A program made the translations under genes and the position numbers. 44,271 bases of DNA from Anaerolineaceae bacterium (GTDB lineage Bacteria > Chloroflexota > Anaerolineae > Anaerolineales > Anaerolineaceae): NCBI GenBank assembly GCA_016927865.1, contig JAFGLU010000080.1, positions 1 through 44,271 on the forward strand, in the 5' to 3' direction. A model generated the notes under the pieces. The model searched no databases, had not been told where the DNA came from, and worked only from the letters and a program-made list of their open reading frames with translations. Shown piece after piece: positions 1 to 8,935 of the stretch (the stretch's first letter is position 1; each line of letters begins with the position of its first letter).

Positions 1-1
1 C

Positions 2-2023
2 ACGATGGTCAAAGCGGGGGTGTACCTGCTGGCGCGGCTGTTCCCGGTGTTGGGCGGGCTGGCCTTGTGGACTCAGGTGCTGCCCTGGGTGGGGCTGGTC
101 ACGCTGCTGGCTGGGGCGCTGCTGGCGTTGGGCCAAACCGACCTCAAGCGCCTGCTGGCCTACACCACGGTGGCGGCTTTGGGTGTGCAGGTCATGCTGC
201 TGGGCATCGGGCAGGGCGTGGCTATCAAAGCGGCTCTCCTTTATTTGCTGGCCCATGCGTTATATAAGGGCGCGCTGTTTCTCACCGCCGGCGGGGTGGA
301 TCACGCAGTGCACACGCGCGATATCAACGAGCTGGGCGGGCTGGCCCGAGCCATGCCCTTCACTGCTGCCGCTGGCGGTTTGGCGGCGCTGTCTATGGCC
401 GGGTTCCCGCCTGTTGTAGGTTTCCTTGCGAAGGAGACCCTCTATGATGCTGCCCTGCCGGTAGGATTGGGCTTCGTCGCGCTGATCGTGCTGGCCAACG
501 TGGGCATCGGCGCGGTCTCGGGCTGGGTGGGCTTGCTGCCCTATTGGATGAAGGCTCGCGGCGACCACGACTTGCGCCACGCCCACGAGGGACACTTTCC
601 GCTGTGGCTGGGGCCGTTGCTCCTTGCCCTGTTGGGAACTGTGTTGGGGATGTTTCCTTCGCTGGCTGCCAAAGTCGTGCAGCCTGCGGTAGAGGCAGTG
701 TATGCCAAGGCCTATCCGGTCAAGCTGGCCTTGTGGCATGGCTTTAATACCGTCTTTTTCCTCAGCCTGGCGACTATTTTGGGCAGTGTGCTGGTATTCT
801 TCCTGCGGACCCGTTTCCAGGCGCCGGTGGGTAGTTTCTTCCACCGCTTGGCGGGGGTTGGTCCCGCCCACTTGTATACCAAAGGCTTGAACGGGCTGTT
901 GGCTTTTGCCGGCTGGTTGACGCGCATCGTGCAGAACGGCTACCTGCGCGTGTATATCGCGGTGATTGTGCTCTTTACCCTGCTGCTGTCGGGTTTCATG
1001 TACCTGCTGCGCATCACCCGCCTGCCCATGCGCCCCGGCGAGACTTTTGCCGAAGTGTGGGGCGTGCCCCGTTTCTACGACGTGGTCGTGGTGCTGGTCA
1101 TTTTGGCTGCGGCGGTGCTGGTCACCCGCACCTCCTCGCGCCTGACGACCATTGCCCTGTTGGGCGTCATTGGCTACAGTATTGCCCTGTTGTACCTGCT
1201 CTACAGCGCTCCGGACCTGGCGATGGTGCAGTTTGCTATCGAAACCCTGACGGTGATTTTGTTCATCCTGGTCATTTACCGCTTGCCCAAGTTCAGCCGC
1301 TTCAGTTCTGCGCGCGAGAAGCGCCTGGATGCCCTGGTGGCCCTGGGCGGAGGGGCCATGATGACCCTGCTCATGCTGCTTTCGTCCAGCAACCCGGCCG
1401 AATCCCGCCTGGCGGCCTATTTTGCCGAAAATAGCTACACCGCTGCCAACGGGCGCAACATTGTCAATGTAATTTTGGTCGATTTTCGCGGCTTTGACAC
1501 CCTGGGCGAAATAACCGTGCTGGCGGTGGCGGCTGTGGGCGTGTTTGCGCTCATCAGGCTGGGCGCGGGCGCAGTCTCGCGACGGAAGAAGAGCCGTTTA
1601 ATGCAGCGTTCCATAATCTTGCCGGTTGCTGCTCGCTACCTGATCCCCCTTTTGCTGATCTTCTCGTTCTTCCTGCTCATTCGCGGCCACAATGAAATTG
1701 GCGGCGGTTTTGCCGGCGGGTTGGTGGCTTCCAGCGCCTTGATGCTGTATGCCATTGCGAACTCTCCGGGCGATTTGCGGCGTTTGCTGCCTATCCAACC
1801 GAAAGTTTTGGTGGCTGGGGGGCTGTTGGTGGCTTTGACCAGTGGTTTGATCTCCCTGGCAGTATCTAAACCCGTGATGACCGGCTTGTGGTTGAAGGAG
1901 CCGTTGCCCATCCTGGGTAAGATGGGCACCCCGGTTTTGTTCGATGTGGGTGTCTACCTGGTGGTGATTGGTATTGTGACCTGGATTTTGCTGACTCTGG
2001 CTGAAGAACAGGAGGCTGTATAG
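2..2023 (+). CDS. mrpA: Mrp antiporter subunit A with fused MrpB domain (5' partial)
   Basis: Large membrane subunit of a multi-subunit Na+(K+)/H+ antiporter, related to the NuoL-type proton-translocating subunits of complex I. The reading frame is open to the window edge, so the N-terminus lies outside; about 673 residues are visible. The first roughly 230 residues carry the later helices of the antiporter module, including a [12 protein letters not shown] segment typical of NuoL/MrpA proteins. A DUF4040/MbhD-like segment follows near residues 375-435, and the last about 130 residues (from about 533, with [12 protein letters not shown]) match the MnhB/MrpB family. No separate mrpB gene follows, so A and B functions appear fused. 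The stop is one base before the mrpC start. Family assignment is firm. The cation specificity cannot be read from the sequence. Confidence 0.93.
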   Translation, partial: TMVKAGVYLLARLFPVLGGLALWTQVLPWVGLVTLLAGALLALGQTDLKRLLAYTTVAALGVQVMLLGIGQGVAIKAALLYLLAHALYKGALFLTAGGVDHAVHTRDINELGGLARAMPFTAAAGGLAALSMAGFPPVVGFLAKETLYDAALPVGLGFVALIVLANVGIGAVSGWVGLLPYWMKARGDHDLRHAHEGHFPLWLGPLLLALLGTVLGMFPSLAAKVVQPAVEAVYAKAYPVKLALWHGFNTVFFLSLATILGSVLVFFLRTRFQAPVGSFFHRLAGVGPAHLYTKGLNGLLAFAGWLTRIVQNGYLRVYIAVIVLFTLLLSGFMYLLRITRLPMRPGETFAEVWGVPRFYDVVVVLVILAAAVLVTRTSSRLTTIALLGVIGYSIALLYLLYSAPDLAMVQFAIETLTVILFILVIYRLPKFSRFSSAREKRLDALVALGGGAMMTLLMLLSSSNPAESRLAAYFAENSYTAANGRNIVNVILVDFRGFDTLGEITVLAVAAVGVFALIRLGAGAVSRRKKSRLMQRSIILPVAARYLIPLLLIFSFFLLIRGHNEIGGGFAGGLVASSALMLYAIANSPGDLRRLLPIQPKVLVAGGLLVALTSGLISLAVSKPVMTGLWLKEPLPILGKMGTPVLFDVGVYLVVIGIVTWILLTLAEEQEAV

Positions 2024-2024
2024 C

Positions 2025-2423
2025 ATGACTTTACTCCTTGCAATCACTGCCGGAGGGCTATTCGCCGCGGGTTTGTACATGATGCTGCGGCGCAGCCTGG
2101 TGAAAATCCTGGTGGGGCTGCTCTTGTTGGGCTACGCGGTGAATCTGCTGCTGTTTAATTCGGGCAGCCGACTGGTGCCGGGCAGCCCGCCGCTCATCCG
2201 TGAAGGTGAAAGCGCCCCGGCGCTGATTCATGCCGATCCGGTGCCCCAGGCGCTCATCCTGACCGCCATTGTGATCAGCTTTGGCGTGACGGCTTTTGCT
2301 GTGGTGCTCTTGCGCCAGGCCTACCAGGTGACCGGCACTGATGACCTGAACGAGATGCGCTGTACCGATATTCCCTGCCCTGAAGAGGACATTTTGCCGG
2401 ACGACCCGGAGGCTGCCCCGTGA
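2025..2423 (+). CDS. mrpC: Mrp antiporter subunit C (NuoK-like)
   Basis: Small membrane subunit of the Mrp antiporter, homologous to NuoK of complex I. The 132-residue product has three hydrophobic segments (near residues 1-20, 26-45 and 72-97) with the family-typical [15 protein letters not shown] and [14 protein letters not shown] stretches; the latter is a hallmark of MrpC/MnhC. The C-terminal 30 residues are acidic and lie beyond the membrane core. The start ATG is two bases after the mrpA stop, and the stop overlaps the GTG start of mrpD, so translation is probably coupled. Assignment is firm from sequence and operon position. Confidence 0.93.
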   Translation: MTLLLAITAGGLFAAGLYMMLRRSLVKILVGLLLLGYAVNLLLFNSGSRLVPGSPPLIREGESAPALIHADPVPQALILTAIVISFGVTAFAVVLLRQAYQVTGTDDLNEMRCTDIPCPEEDILPDDPEAAP

Positions 2424-3907
2424 TCGTTCTACCCATCCTCGCCCCGCTTCTGTTTGCCATTGTGTCCCTGGTGGGCTGGTCAAAGCCGGCCTATCAGCGC
2501 GTGGTGGGGATTGTTGGAGCGGTGGCCCTCAATGGGGTGACCCTCAGCGTGTTTGCCCAGGTGCGCGCCGGAGGAATTCAGGTGGCGCAGGTGGGCAACT
2601 GGCCCGCTCCGTTTGGCATTACCCTGGCGGTGGATTTGTTCGGCGCGGTCATGCTGCAAGTTTCCGCGTTGGTGGCTCTGACGGTGGCAATCTTTAGCTT
2701 GAGCGGCATCGATGACAGCCGTGTGAAATTTGGTTTCTATCCGTTGTTCTTTGTCCTGCTCATGGGCGTCAACGGAGCCTTTACCACCGGCGATTTGTTC
2801 AACCTGTATGTCTGGTTCGAGGTCATGCTCATGGCCTCTTTTGTGCTCATCGCCTTGGGCGGAGAGCGCGCGCAAATTGAGGGCGCGGTTAAGTATGTGA
2901 TCTTGAACCTGCTATCATCCACGCTGTTTCTCTCGGCCATCGGCTTGCTCTACAACCTGACCGGCACCTTGAATATGGCCGATCTGGCGCTGCGCATGCC
3001 CGAGGTGCAGCCGGCCGGCGAGGTGACCCTGATCGCTGTGTTGTTCCTGATCGCCTTCGGCATCAAATCGGCCATCTTCCCGCTGTTTTTCTGGCTGCCC
3101 GCTTCCTATCACACCCCCCCGGTGGTCATCACGGCGCTGTTCTCTGGGCTGCTCACCAAAGTGGGCGTGTTTGCCCTGACGCGAGTATTCACTCTGCTGT
3201 TCATCACCGATTTCGCCATTACACAGCCAATTTTGCTGGTGCTGGCCGGGCTGACGATGGTGGTGGGTGTGCTGGGCGCGGCGGTGCAAACCGACTTCCG
3301 CCGCCTGCTTTCCTTCCATATCATTAGCCAGATTGGCTATCTATTGATGGGGCTTGGGCTGGGCAGTGCCGGCGCGCTGGCGGGGGTGGTGTTCTTCATG
3401 GTGCATGTCATCCTGGCCAAAACGGCCCTGTTCCTGGTAGCCGGGCTAGTGGAGCGGTTGCAAGGTTCGTTTGACCTGAAAAAACTGGGCGGCTTGGCTT
3501 CGTCGCGGCCCTGGTTAGCGTTGATCTTTTTGATTCCGGCACTTTCACTGGCTGGGCTGCCCCCGCTTTCGGGCTTCTTTGCCAAGCTGGTGCTGGTGCA
3601 GGCTGGTTTGGAACTGCGCAGTTTTTTGGTCACGGGCGCGGCTCTGGGGGTCAGCCTGCTTACGTTCTATTCCATGACCAAGGTGTGGAACGAGGTGTTC
3701 TGGAAAGACCGTAAGAGCGGCATGCCCGCTTTGCGGCGAGCCCCCGTTTCGATGTGGGTGGCGGTGATATCTCTGGCTGCGATCTCGCTGTTGGCGGGCC
3801 TGGCTGCGGGGCCACTGGTGGATGTGAGCCTGGCGGCTGGGATACAACTGGCCGATCCGGCTGCCTATATCTCGGCAGTGATGGGTGGGATTGGAGGCGC
3901 GCCGTGA
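2420..3907 (+). CDS. mrpD: Mrp antiporter subunit D
   Basis: Antiporter-like membrane subunit homologous to NuoM/NuoN. The 495-residue length is usual for MrpD and the protein is hydrophobic throughout (about 14 helices expected). Visible family features are [20 protein letters not shown] near residue 120, the [22 protein letters not shown] stretch near 215-235, and [18 protein letters not shown] near 295. These correspond to conserved Glu and Lys residues of the proton path. It starts with GTG, overlapping the mrpC stop by four bases (GTGA), and ends overlapping the mrpE start in the same way. Confidence 0.94.
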   Translation: MIVLPILAPLLFAIVSLVGWSKPAYQRVVGIVGAVALNGVTLSVFAQVRAGGIQVAQVGNWPAPFGITLAVDLFGAVMLQVSALVALTVAIFSLSGIDDSRVKFGFYPLFFVLLMGVNGAFTTGDLFNLYVWFEVMLMASFVLIALGGERAQIEGAVKYVILNLLSSTLFLSAIGLLYNLTGTLNMADLALRMPEVQPAGEVTLIAVLFLIAFGIKSAIFPLFFWLPASYHTPPVVITALFSGLLTKVGVFALTRVFTLLFITDFAITQPILLVLAGLTMVVGVLGAAVQTDFRRLLSFHIISQIGYLLMGLGLGSAGALAGVVFFMVHVILAKTALFLVAGLVERLQGSFDLKKLGGLASSRPWLALIFLIPALSLAGLPPLSGFFAKLVLVQAGLELRSFLVTGAALGVSLLTFYSMTKVWNEVFWKDRKSGMPALRRAPVSMWVAVISLAAISLLAGLAAGPLVDVSLAAGIQLADPAAYISAVMGGIGGAP

Positions 3908-4380
3908 GTGTCTTCCTGTTGAATGTGCTGCTGGCCATTGCCTGGTCGGCGCTGACTGGTGACTTCTCGCCGTTGAACCTTGGTTTTGGCTTTGTACTGG
4001 CTTACGGCGTGTTGTGGCTGCTCACCCGCAAGAGCAGCAGCCGCAGCTACTTCTTGCAAATTCCACGGGTGATTGAGTTTGTTTTCTTCTTTGCCTGGGA
4101 TGTATTTAAGGCCAACGTGCGCATGGCAATCACGATCCTATCGCCGCAGATGCGCCTGCGCCCGGCGGTGGTGATGGTACCGCTGGATATGAAGAACGAG
4201 ATCGGGATTATCTTGCTGAGCAACTTGATCACCCTGACCCCCGGCACGCTTTCGCTGGATATTTCCTCAGATCGCAAGGCCTTGTTCATCCACACCCTGT
4301 GGGTGGAGGATGAGGAGAAATTCCGCGCTGAGATTAAGAGCGGTTATGAACGCCGTGTAAAGGAGATCATTGAGGCATGA
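3904..4380 (+). CDS. mrpE: Mrp antiporter subunit E
   Basis: MrpE/MnhE family membrane subunit needed for Mrp complex function. The product of 158 residues has two N-terminal hydrophobic segments and the conserved LITLTPGTLSLDIS motif near residues 98-112 followed by a soluble C-terminus, as expected. The GTG at 3904 is chosen because it gives a GTGA overlap with the mrpD stop and a family-length protein. A longer open frame reaching back to 3754 would read through mrpD in another frame and gives an unnatural Gly-rich N-terminus. Confidence 0.93.
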   Translation: MSVFLLNVLLAIAWSALTGDFSPLNLGFGFVLAYGVLWLLTRKSSSRSYFLQIPRVIEFVFFFAWDVFKANVRMAITILSPQMRLRPAVVMVPLDMKNEIGIILLSNLITLTPGTLSLDISSDRKALFIHTLWVEDEEKFRAEIKSGYERRVKEIIEA

Positions 4381-4637
4381 TTAACACCCTCTTTATCCTT
4401 ATCCTGGCGTTGCTCACCGCGGGGTTCATTGCGGCGTTCATTCGCCTGGTGCGGGGGCCGTATTTGCCCGACCGGGTGGTGGCGCTGGATTTGATCAGCA
4501 TCCTGGTGATGGGTTTTATCGTCGTCTATGCCGTGCGCTTCAATCAGGCCGCTTACCTGGACGTGGCCATCATCCTGGCGCTAATCACCTTCCTTGGAAC
4601 GGTGGCCTTTGCCTATTACCTGGAGCGGAGGGCTTAA
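4377..4637 (+). CDS. mrpF: Mrp antiporter subunit F
   Basis: Small three-helix membrane subunit of the Mrp antiporter (86 residues, MrpF/MnhF/PhaF family). The RLVRGPYLPDRVVALDLIS stretch near residues 22-40 is characteristic, and the helix after it carries a conserved Asp (YLDVAIILALITFLGTVAFA). It starts by ATGA overlap with the mrpE stop and ends by TAATG overlap with mrpG, in line with strict co-translation in the operon. Confidence 0.92.
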   Translation: MINTLFILILALLTAGFIAAFIRLVRGPYLPDRVVALDLISILVMGFIVVYAVRFNQAAYLDVAIILALITFLGTVAFAYYLERRA

Positions 4638-5053
4638 TGGCACGAGAAATTGTTGTGATGAGCCTTTTTCTGGTGGGGGCCTTTCTGATGTTCCTGGCGG
4701 GACTGGGCTTGCTGCGCATGCCCGACCTGTTCTTGCGCATGTCCGCCACTTCTAAGGCCGGTTCGCTGGGGGCGGGGCTGGTGCTGTTGGGGGCGGTCGT
4801 TTTCTTTCAGGATTGGGGGATTACTGCTCGCGCTCTGGCGACGATCGTGTTCTTGTTTCTCACCGCGCCTGTGGCTGCGCATATGATTGGCCGGGCCGCC
4901 TATTTTGACGGCGTCCCATTGTGGAAAGGCACCGTCCGCGACGATTTGCGCGGGCATTACAAGCTGTCAACGCACCGCCTGGAGACCCAGGCCACCCCAC
5001 CGGATGACAAAGAATCGATTGATGCTGTGGTGCAGCGCATCGACGATCATTAA
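4637..5053 (+). CDS. mrpG: Mrp antiporter subunit G
   Basis: Last subunit of the Mrp operon (138 residues, MrpG/MnhG/PhaG family). Three hydrophobic helices cover about residues 5-90, with the family motif GLLRMPDLFLRMSATSKAGSLG near 24-45 and FLFLTAPVAAHMIGRAAY near 74-91. The last 35 residues are a hydrophilic tail. The start overlaps the mrpF stop. The gene converges on the acyltransferase gene on the other strand with only six bases between the two stops, and I see no hairpin terminator there. Confidence 0.92.
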   Translation: MAREIVVMSLFLVGAFLMFLAGLGLLRMPDLFLRMSATSKAGSLGAGLVLLGAVVFFQDWGITARALATIVFLFLTAPVAAHMIGRAAYFDGVPLWKGTVRDDLRGHYKLSTHRLETQATPPDDKESIDAVVQRIDDH

Positions 5054-5059
5054 GCGGTT

Positions 5060-5731
5060 TTACGCCGCGACCGCGTAGCGGTAATCCGGTGGTTCTTCAA
5101 ATGTGTAATGCCCGCGGTACTGATCGGGAAGCAGCTCGGCGATCTTGTACATAATTTCGTCAGTCACGGCCTGGCGCGCATCGCGATCCAACCCGCTGCC
5201 GTTCAAATCGATGCGGAAGGGCTCGCCGATCGCCACGTGAAAATCGGTGCGGCGCAGGCGTTTGAGGTTTTCCCAAAAGTTTTCGTGGCCATACACCGCC
5301 ACCGGCATCAGCGTGACCGGTTTGCGGGATACCAGCATGGTTACGCCGGGCTTGCCGGGCAGCAGCTTGCCGGTCTTGCTGCGCGTGCCCTCGGGGAACA
5401 CCGCCAGCAGCTTTCCTTCCTCCAGCGCCTGCATAGACATGCGGAAAGCTTCGCGGTCGACCGCGTTGCGGTCGAGGGGGATGATTTTCCATTGATTGAA
5501 GAGGAAGCGCAGGAAGGGGTTGTCCCAGGTCTCTTTTTTGGCCATGCCGGTCAAGCGCGGGTTATCTACAAAAGCCAGCACCAGGGGCACTTCCAGGAAA
5601 TTGACGTGATTGGAAACCAGGATGAGCGGGCCGTTGGTGGGAACTTTCTTGAAGTCGTCTCCGTGAACCCGGCAGGCCACCAGGAAGATGCGTTTTAGAA
5701 CCCAGTTGATAATTCGCGGGCTAATGTTCAT
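5060..5731 (-). CDS. PlsC-like 1-acylglycerol-3-phosphate acyltransferase
   Basis: Predicted lysophosphatidic acid acyltransferase-type enzyme that adds an acyl chain in phospholipid synthesis at the membrane face. The 223-residue product has the PlsC block I at SNHVNFLEVP (His42), a PLDRNAVDREAF block near 85-97 and the FPEGTRSKTGKL block III near 112-123. In block I the usual H-x4-D is H-x4-E here (Glu47), a conservative change at the catalytic acid. The ATG at 5731 follows an AAAAGAA stretch; ATG 5749 and TTG 5752 are alternatives. All of these overlap the end of the upstream lipid kinase gene, so the two are probably co-translated. Substrate is not determined. Confidence 0.85.
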   Translation of the reverse strand: MNISPRIINWVLKRIFLVACRVHGDDFKKVPTNGPLILVSNHVNFLEVPLVLAFVDNPRLTGMAKKETWDNPFLRFLFNQWKIIPLDRNAVDREAFRMSMQALEEGKLLAVFPEGTRSKTGKLLPGKPGVTMLVSRKPVTLMPVAVYGHENFWENLKRLRRTDFHVAIGEPFRIDLNGSGLDRDARQAVTDEIMYKIAELLPDQYRGHYTFEEPPDYRYAVAA

Positions 5732-6659
5732 TTCTTTTTGTGACCACATCAAGCGCTGCGGGGTGGATAGTGATGTTCAGCGACTCTCCGGCGGTGCAAA
5801 TGGTTTCACCATCGGCGTGGGCGGGAATACTGCCCTGCACGGCGCGGATGGTCACTTTTTGGGCTTGCGCTTTGTTGACGGCAGGATGATCGTACTGGCT
5901 GCCATTGAGAAATTTGGTTGCCAGTCCCAGGATCTTAGACTGCGGCACATGTCCCGCCAGGCACAGACTGAAGAACCCGTCGGCAGGATCGCTGTGGGGG
6001 GCCATGTAGAACGAGCCGCCCATGCGCTTGCCATTCATCACCGAAACCATCAGGAAGGCCTGCTGAGAGGGCTCTCCGTCGTCAAGAATAATTTCGTACA
6101 CCGGCGCCTTGGCGTAGAGGAAGATGGTGCGCACCATCGCCACCAGGTAAGAGGCCGCGCCGTGCAGCCATTTGATCTTGGCGGCTTCAAAACCCACCAC
6201 CGTGTCAAAGCCCAGGCCCACCCCGTTGCCAAAGTATCGTCCATCGGGGTAATCCCCGCCGCTGACATGACCAACATCCATCTTTTGGCGATGGTTCTCC
6301 GCCAGCGCATGGGCGGCTTCGTCCAGGGTGGCAGGGACGTTCAGACCGTAGGCGAAGTCATTGCCGCGCCCAACCGGCAGCACGCCCAATGCCGGGCGCT
6401 TGTTGTCGTTGGTGTCCGCCAACATCAGCCCGTTGATCACCTCGTTGACCGTGCCGTCGCCGCCGGCAGCAATGACCAGGTCATAGCCGGCTTCGGCGGC
6501 CTGGCGGGCCAATTCCTGCCCGTGCCCCGGCCCTTCGGTGAAGGTTACGTCGTATTCCAGGCTATACTGCGCCAGGGCTGCCTGTACTTTGGGATAATTC
6601 TTCTCGGCAGCGCCCTTTCCGGCGGCTGGATTATAAATAAGTTTGGTGCGGGTATTCAA
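5721..6659 (-). CDS. Diacylglycerol kinase-family lipid kinase (DagK/YegS type)
   Basis: Predicted ATP-dependent lipid kinase phosphorylating diacylglycerol or a related lipid. The 312-residue length fits the DagK/YegS/BmrU family. It shows the N-terminal KLIYNPAAGKG motif (residues 6-16) and the nucleotide-binding GGDGTVNEV loop at residues 66-74, plus GVLPVGRGNDFAYGL and the late IPAHADGE motif. The start is TTG at 6659: an AGAGGA ribosome-binding site lies eight bases upstream and a TATAAT -10-like box reads on this strand at 6694-6689. Its end overlaps the acyltransferase gene. Phosphatidate made here could feed that enzyme, or a lipid pair could be recycled; this coupling is inference. 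Confidence 0.88.
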   Translation of the reverse strand: MNTRTKLIYNPAAGKGAAEKNYPKVQAALAQYSLEYDVTFTEGPGHGQELARQAAEAGYDLVIAAGGDGTVNEVINGLMLADTNDNKRPALGVLPVGRGNDFAYGLNVPATLDEAAHALAENHRQKMDVGHVSGGDYPDGRYFGNGVGLGFDTVVGFEAAKIKWLHGAASYLVAMVRTIFLYAKAPVYEIILDDGEPSQQAFLMVSVMNGKRMGGSFYMAPHSDPADGFFSLCLAGHVPQSKILGLATKFLNGSQYDHPAVNKAQAQKVTIRAVQGSIPAHADGETICTAGESLNITIHPAALDVVTKRNEH

Positions 6660-6688
6660 TGATTCGATCCTCTCTGGAAAAGTAGTGC

Positions 6689-6696
6689 ATTATAAT
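6689..6696. promoter_or_regulatory. TATAAT box readable on both strands upstream of the lipid kinase
   Basis: The sequence ATTATAAT gives a perfect -10 hexamer on the minus strand (6694-6689), placed about 30 bases upstream of the TTG start of the lipid kinase with its AGAGGA site between. On the plus strand TATAAT (6691-6696) would leave a leader of about 120 bases for the HAD gene. The minus-strand use is the more likely. I see no convincing -35 box. Confidence 0.45.
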
Positions 6697-6823
6697 ACAA
6701 CCCCGGCATGACGGGTTTGATTTGGCGGTGGCGAAAGGCAATTGTAAGTGTGCTGGAAACTTCTCGGCCAGAGTGGGAAGAAATCCGAATTTGTGAGACA
6801 CAATTTTAGGCGGGTGAAAAAAG

Positions 6824-7459
6824 ATGAATTATCGACTGGTGATATTTGATTTTGACGGCACCCTGGCGGATTCTTTCGCCTGGTTCCTGTCGGTGTTTGA
6901 AGATTTGGCGAAGCGTTACCGGCTGCCGCGGATGGACGCGGAAGAACTACGCCGCCTGCGCACCCTGGATATTACCCAGATCATGCGGGAGTATAAAATC
7001 CCTTTTTGGAAGATTTTCCTCATCGGCAAGCACCTGACCCGGTTAATGGCCAGCCAAACAGATCAAATTCAAATCGTTGGCGGGATGCAGACCGTGTTGG
7101 ATGCGCTGGCCCAACAGGATGTGCGCCTGGCAATCATCACCTCCAACGCCGAGAGCAACGTGCGCCGGGTGCTGGGCCCCGAAAACATGGCCTATTTTGA
7201 CTTCATCGAGAGCGGCGTATCTATGTTTGGCAAGAAGGCCAAGATCCACAAGCTGCTCAAGAAGACCGGCGTGGCAGCGCGCGAGACCCTCAGCATTGGC
7301 GATGAACTGCGCGACCTCAAATCGGCGCATGAGGCGCAGGTGCATTTTGGCGCGGTGAGTTGGGGTACCACCGATCTGCACACGCTGCGCAGGCACGAAC
7401 CGGAGCTGGCCTTCGAGCATCCAGGCCAAATTCTGCAGGCGTTGATGCCGGGTGTTTAA
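6824..7459 (+). CDS. HAD-superfamily hydrolase (phosphoglycolate phosphatase-like)
   Basis: Soluble phosphatase of the haloacid dehalogenase superfamily, 211 residues. Motif I is VIFDFDGTLADS with nucleophile Asp9 and acid/base Asp11. A helical cap occupies about residues 15-80. Motif II is IITSN near 105, motif III is a Lys in the GKKAKIHKLLKKTG region near 140, and motif IV is SIGDELRDLKSAHEA near 158-172. This layout matches subclass I enzymes of the Gph/PgpB-like group. A GGCGGG/GAAAAAAG stretch precedes the ATG. It converges on the DUF305 gene across a short hairpin. The substrate cannot be named from sequence. Confidence 0.85.
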   Translation: MNYRLVIFDFDGTLADSFAWFLSVFEDLAKRYRLPRMDAEELRRLRTLDITQIMREYKIPFWKIFLIGKHLTRLMASQTDQIQIVGGMQTVLDALAQQDVRLAIITSNAESNVRRVLGPENMAYFDFIESGVSMFGKKAKIHKLLKKTGVAARETLSIGDELRDLKSAHEAQVHFGAVSWGTTDLHTLRRHEPELAFEHPGQILQALMPGV

Positions 7460-7492
7460 GACCTTACATCCGATCTTCTCGCGTTTGAGGTT

Positions 7493-7521
7493 AGGGTAGA
7501 GAGGGTTTCCACCCTCACCCT
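7493..7521. terminator. Hairpin between convergent HAD and DUF305 genes
   Basis: Inner stem GAGGGT (7501-7506) pairs with ACCCTC (7511-7516) around a TTCC loop. An outer AGGGT/ACCCT pair (7493-7497 and 7517-7521) is possible. It lies between two converging stops and is a plausible bidirectional terminator, though no strong T-tract follows. Confidence 0.45.
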
Positions 7522-7540
7522 GGCCTGACCAGGAAGAAGG

Positions 7541-8254
7541 TTAATGACCGCCCGACTCGTGCGTCTCGGTGGATTGCGGGGCGGCTTCGTCGTGGTTCAT
7601 ATATGGTTCCTCGGGCACGGGCGGATAGCCGCGCTGCTGCAATAACTCTTGCATGTAGTCCACTTCGCTGGATTGCGCTTCCACAATTGAGCGCGCCAGC
7701 GCCAACACTTCGGGCCGCTCCGATTGGGCCAAAACGGCTTCGGCCATTGCCACGCCGGCGCGATGATGAACGATCATCAATTCCAGGAAGAGGGCCTCGG
7801 CTTCCGTGCCGTTCATCTCGCGCAGTTGATTCATCTGCTCTGGCGAGGCCATGCCCGGCATTCGCCCGGTGGTGGGCATGCCCATCCATTCCATGGCGGG
7901 GGTTGTGCTGGCGATTGGGTAACCCCACACAGCTAACCAACCCTGCATCTGGCCGATTTGCGCCTGCTGGGTGAGGACAATGTCGAGCGCGAACAGCTTC
8001 ATGTCGGGGTCTTGGGTGCGGTCGCGCAGCAAATTGGCCATGTCCACGGCCTGGGCATGATGTGTGAGCATGTCGCGCGTAAAGCCCACCTCTGGCGAGC
8101 CGTCGCCGGGGCCGGAAGATTGGCGCACGCCCAGCCAATAGCCGAGCAAAGCGATGGCAAAAGCCAGCACGACCAGCAGCAAGCCGGTCAACGGAGTCAT
8201 GTGCAGCCCGTTTTGTGAAGATGGTTGTTCTATAGTCAAAGGTTCGTTATCCAC
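7541..8254 (-). CDS. Membrane-anchored DUF305 protein
   Basis: DUF305 family (ferritin-like four-helix fold predicted; the family includes the cyanobacterial copper-binding protein CopM). The 237-residue product has one transmembrane helix at about residues 21-43, then two similar halves each carrying an HHxxAxxMA-like motif: HH at 65-66 with Met72, and HH at 163-164 with Met170. A methionine-rich stretch at 121-147 separates them. These His/Met sites suggest metal, perhaps copper, binding outside the membrane; this is an inference. The start lies nine bases downstream of the DUF3105 stop, so the two are co-transcribed. Confidence 0.85.
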   Translation of the reverse strand: MDNEPLTIEQPSSQNGLHMTPLTGLLLVVLAFAIALLGYWLGVRQSSGPGDGSPEVGFTRDMLTHHAQAVDMANLLRDRTQDPDMKLFALDIVLTQQAQIGQMQGWLAVWGYPIASTTPAMEWMGMPTTGRMPGMASPEQMNQLREMNGTEAEALFLELMIVHHRAGVAMAEAVLAQSERPEVLALARSIVEAQSSEVDYMQELLQQRGYPPVPEEPYMNHDEAAPQSTETHESGGH

Positions 8255-8263
8255 AGGCTCATC

Positions 8264-8869
8264 CTATCCTGGTTTTCCAACCCCGCCGGTGCAGGCGGCT
8301 CCCGGCTCGGGGCCCAGCGGGTTCTGCTCATACTTGCGTATGAATGTCAACAGGCGGGGATCGTCGGCTTGTTCCAGTTGCACCTGGTACCCCCAGGCCG
8401 AGGCCACGATGGGCGCGGGCAAGCCGGGATAAGGGCTGAGCAGGCGGTACCCGCTGCGCCGGGTGAGGGTTTGTAACTGCTCGAGTTGATCGGCGGGAAG
8501 ATCGGGCTGGTAGGTGATCCAGATGGCGCCATGCTCCAGAGAGTGGACAGCGTTCTCGTTTTGAATCGGCTCGCTATACACGCCACAGTTTTGCCAGGCG
8601 GGGTTGTGCTGTCCGCCTGCCGGCGGGTTTTGGGCATAGGTGACAAGGCCGTTGGTGTGGCCCCGCTCCAGGGCCGCAAAGGTGAGCAGGCCCGGGATGG
8701 AGGCGGTGGAGGCGTTGGCCTGGTTGGAGGCGACGAGAATGCCCAGGACCAGCACCACTGCCAACAGGGCAATCCCGCCGATGATGGGCAGGAGGTTGCT
8801 CTGCGAGCGGTTTTTCTGCCGCGCAGGGCTTTTGGTGGGGATGTTTTTCTTGCGATTGGTCGATGGCAT
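8264..8869 (-). CDS. Membrane-anchored DUF3105 protein
   Basis: Protein of the DUF3105 family, function unknown. The 201 residues comprise a basic Lys/Arg-rich cytoplasmic N-terminus, one transmembrane helix near 26-48, and an extracytoplasmic domain with the family motifs PPAGGQHNPAWQNCGVY (about 83-99) and NENAVHSLEHGAIWITY (about 103-119). The conserved His residues in these motifs could bind a ligand or metal. An AGAGGA site precedes the ATG. The downstream partner is DUF305; the pairing suggests a common extracytoplasmic task, possibly metal handling, without direct proof. Confidence 0.85.
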   Translation of the reverse strand: MPSTNRKKNIPTKSPARQKNRSQSNLLPIIGGIALLAVVLVLGILVASNQANASTASIPGLLTFAALERGHTNGLVTYAQNPPAGGQHNPAWQNCGVYSEPIQNENAVHSLEHGAIWITYQPDLPADQLEQLQTLTRRSGYRLLSPYPGLPAPIVASAWGYQVQLEQADDPRLLTFIRKYEQNPLGPEPGAACTGGVGKPG

Positions 8870-8935
8870 GGTATTCCTCTTTGAATGGCGAGCCGGACTG
8901 AACTATTGTATCTACACAGAAGTTGGTGGAAGATC

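Noticed and set aside
3754..3903. Upstream extension of mrpE
   Set aside because: It would overlap mrpD by 150 bases and adds an unnatural Gly-rich sequence; GTG 3904 fits the operon pattern.
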